This document shows positions 5,902 to 5,903 of a DNA stretch of 5,903 nucleotides, piece by piece (position 1 is the stretch's first letter; each line of letters starts with the position of its first letter). Below the pieces are notes generated by a model. That model was not told the DNA's origin and made no database searches. It saw only the letters and a program-made list of their open reading frames with translations. Origin of the DNA: FW021-bin31 sp036278455 (GTDB lineage: Bacteria > Bacteroidota > Bacteroidia > Chitinophagales > Chitinophagaceae); the NCBI GenBank assembly GCA_036278455.1, contig DASULB010000499.1, positions 1-5,903 of the forward strand. Direction: 5' to 3'. A program made the position numbers and the translations under genes.

Positions 5902-5903
5902 GG

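Overview
The window reads as a Bacteroidota chromosome segment, most like a Chitinophagaceae-type genome. The evidence is a textbook Bacteroidota promoter (TTG, 19 bp, TAACTTTG) ahead of the TetR gene, start codons without clear Shine-Dalgarno sequences, AT-rich spacers, and protein families typical of that phylum. The lineage is an inference from style; no rRNA or marker gene is present.

Layout, left to right. (1) Positions 2-1051 (+) hold the 3' part of a winged-helix AlkZ/YcaQ-like protein, probably a DNA glycosylase; its true start lies before the window. (2) Positions 1053-1922 (-) hold a complete DUF72/YecE-family protein that converges on gene 1 with one base between the two stop codons. 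(3) Positions 1923-2262 are an AT-rich, gene-free stretch with a likely promoter for the DUF72 gene and several short repeats. (4) Positions 2263-2619 (+) encode a small XRE/Cro-type DNA-binding protein in a low-GC patch, without a visible partner gene. (5) From 2693 to the end runs an efflux operon: a promoter overlapped by two inverted repeats, a TetR/AcrR regulator (2758-3390), a TolC-type outer-membrane channel (3464-4807) and an EmrA/HlyD-type periplasmic adaptor (4846-5901).

The last three genes form one logical unit. The TetR protein probably represses its own promoter and so the whole operon; a ligand would release it, and the channel and adaptor would be made together with an inner-membrane pump. 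The pump is not in the window. In this gene order it is most often an EmrB-like (DHA2) MFS transporter, and it would be expected just after 5903.

Nothing here is clearly a new biological system. The points most worth a second look are the double operator over the efflux promoter, the isolated low-GC XRE gene with repeats upstream and an odd C-terminal tail, and the QxQ motif that places gene 1 with the AlkZ-like DNA-repair glycosylases.
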